A stretch of 22,982 nt of DNA, taken from positions 1 to 22,982 of IMG/VR virus record IMGVR_UViG_3300037109_000101, one strand, 5' to 3'. The notes under the pieces are model-generated. The model was given only the letters and a program-made list of their open reading frames with translations, was not told where the DNA came from and did no database searches. Position numbers and translations under genes: made by a program. Below, one piece after another: positions 22,429 to 22,982 of the stretch; position 1 is the first letter of the stretch, and every line of letters begins with the position of its first letter. The DNA comes from a virus.

Positions 22429-22934
22429 TAACCCTCACTGAGCTTATCAACGTTGGTGAGCCGTTTCCGCGCAAAAAACCAGTAGTTTTTAAGTCTGAGT
22501 ACGATCTCATTAAAAAATACGGCCTCACGCTCGACGAAATCGAGGCCGGACTGAAAAAACACGCGCTCGTTCGAAAGAAATTCATTCTGGACCTGAGCCA
22601 CATGTTTTTAACAGAGATCCCGCACGACGCTTTATTTGCCGGATACACCGCAGATAAAATCCGGACCGCGATCATCGACTCGATGCGCGAACAGGCTGTA
22701 AACGACATCATCGCCGATTACGTCGAAGGTCTCCCGCATGAGGAAATAGCGAAAATGCTCGGGATTACGAACACGGCATCGAGACAACTGTTAAGCAGGG
22801 CCACTAAAAAACTGAAAGAAACCAGCGGAGCATCGTTATTTGAGGCGTTGACGCAATTAAACACCCTGAAAAACCGTAGCGGAAATTATCGAATCACCAT
22901 GCGCCAGAAAATTACTATCCGAATCGATGATTAA
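22425..22934 (+). CDS. Sigma-region-4-like helix-turn-helix protein (candidate late regulator)
   Basis: 169 aa, ATG at 22425 overlapping the upstream stop. Residues 105-135, DIIADYVEGLPHEEIAKMLG then ITNTASRQLLSRATKKLKE, form a sigma-70 region 4 type helix-turn-helix (EGLPHEEIAxxLGIxxxxxRxxLxRAxxKLKE). The N-terminal 100 residues are helical and contain the segment YGLTLDEIEAGLKKHALVRK, similar in style to the C-terminal helix of the preceding protein (ETGISVEEIEAAL). A region 2 (promoter -10 binding) is not evident, so it may be a truncated sigma-like activator rather than a full sigma factor. A role in switching on the leftward late genes is plausible. Confidence 0.8.
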   Translation: MITLTELINVGEPFPRKKPVVFKSEYDLIKKYGLTLDEIEAGLKKHALVRKKFILDLSHMFLTEIPHDALFAGYTADKIRTAIIDSMREQAVNDIIADYVEGLPHEEIAKMLGITNTASRQLLSRATKKLKETSGASLFEALTQLNTLKNRSGNYRITMRQKITIRIDD

Positions 22935-22982
22935 AAACCCATCTGATTATCTTCCGAAACAGCGGGGGTCTCAGCCTCCGCT
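22935..22982. other. Right-edge sequence, nothing identified
   Basis: 48 bases follow the last stop. A GCGGGGGTCTCAGCCTCCGCT stretch (edge) has GCGG.. and ..CCGC arms that could form a hairpin, possibly the start of a terminator cut by the window edge. No gene is supported. Confidence 0.3.

Noticed and set aside
1-22982. tRNA or rRNA genes
   Set aside because: No cloverleaf-like or rRNA-like segment was noticed on reading both strands; a dedicated scan was not possible.

Overview
The window looks like part of a short-tailed (podovirus-like) tailed-phage genome, or a prophage, from a bacterium that I cannot identify. Evidence for a phage: a contiguous leftward virion module with the order small terminase, two small genes, large terminase, portal, scaffold, major capsid protein, short-tail proteins and tail fibre. 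I see no tape measure, tail tube/sheath or baseplate genes. The one lipoprotein has a classical lipobox, and I infer (weakly) a Gram-negative host. No integrase, rRNA, tRNA or CRISPR array was recognised.

Layout. (1) Minus strand, 19230 down to 1: packaging genes (terS, a 121-aa and an 80-aa protein, terL), head genes (portal, scaffold, major capsid, a decoration-like protein, a 155-aa protein), then tail genes: a 576-aa connector-like protein carrying a seven-unit BNR/Asp-box propeller, a 1001-aa nozzle-like protein carrying six Kelch-type units, an 89-aa coiled-coil membrane protein, a 596-aa tail fibre, a 116-aa protein, and a giant repeat protein of at least 993 aa that runs off the left edge. 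Genes are tightly packed, often overlapping or within 20 bases, mostly with clear Shine-Dalgarno sites. (2) 19231-20100: an AT-rich gene-free region of about 870 bases with 10-bp and 22-bp repeats, a long alternating purine/pyrimidine tract and three 76-bp tandem units, each with a perfect 13-bp inverted repeat. It looks like an origin and/or transcription switch region. (3) 20101-20544, minus: a lone lipoprotein gene. (4) 20655-22934, plus: a regulatory-looking operon (zinc ribbon, BRO-N antirepressor-like protein, putative exported protein, multi-CxxC zinc protein, sigma-like helix-turn-helix protein), with ATGA overlaps between most neighbours.

How it fits together: the rightward genes probably act early and in regulation, and the leftward genes build and package the virion; the repeat-rich region between them is the natural control point. 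The most unusual content is the pair of unrelated, tandemly repeated propeller domains placed inside two adjacent short-tail proteins, next to a third protein with a higher-order repeat, and the 76-bp hairpin array that also encodes three near-identical mini-ORFs.
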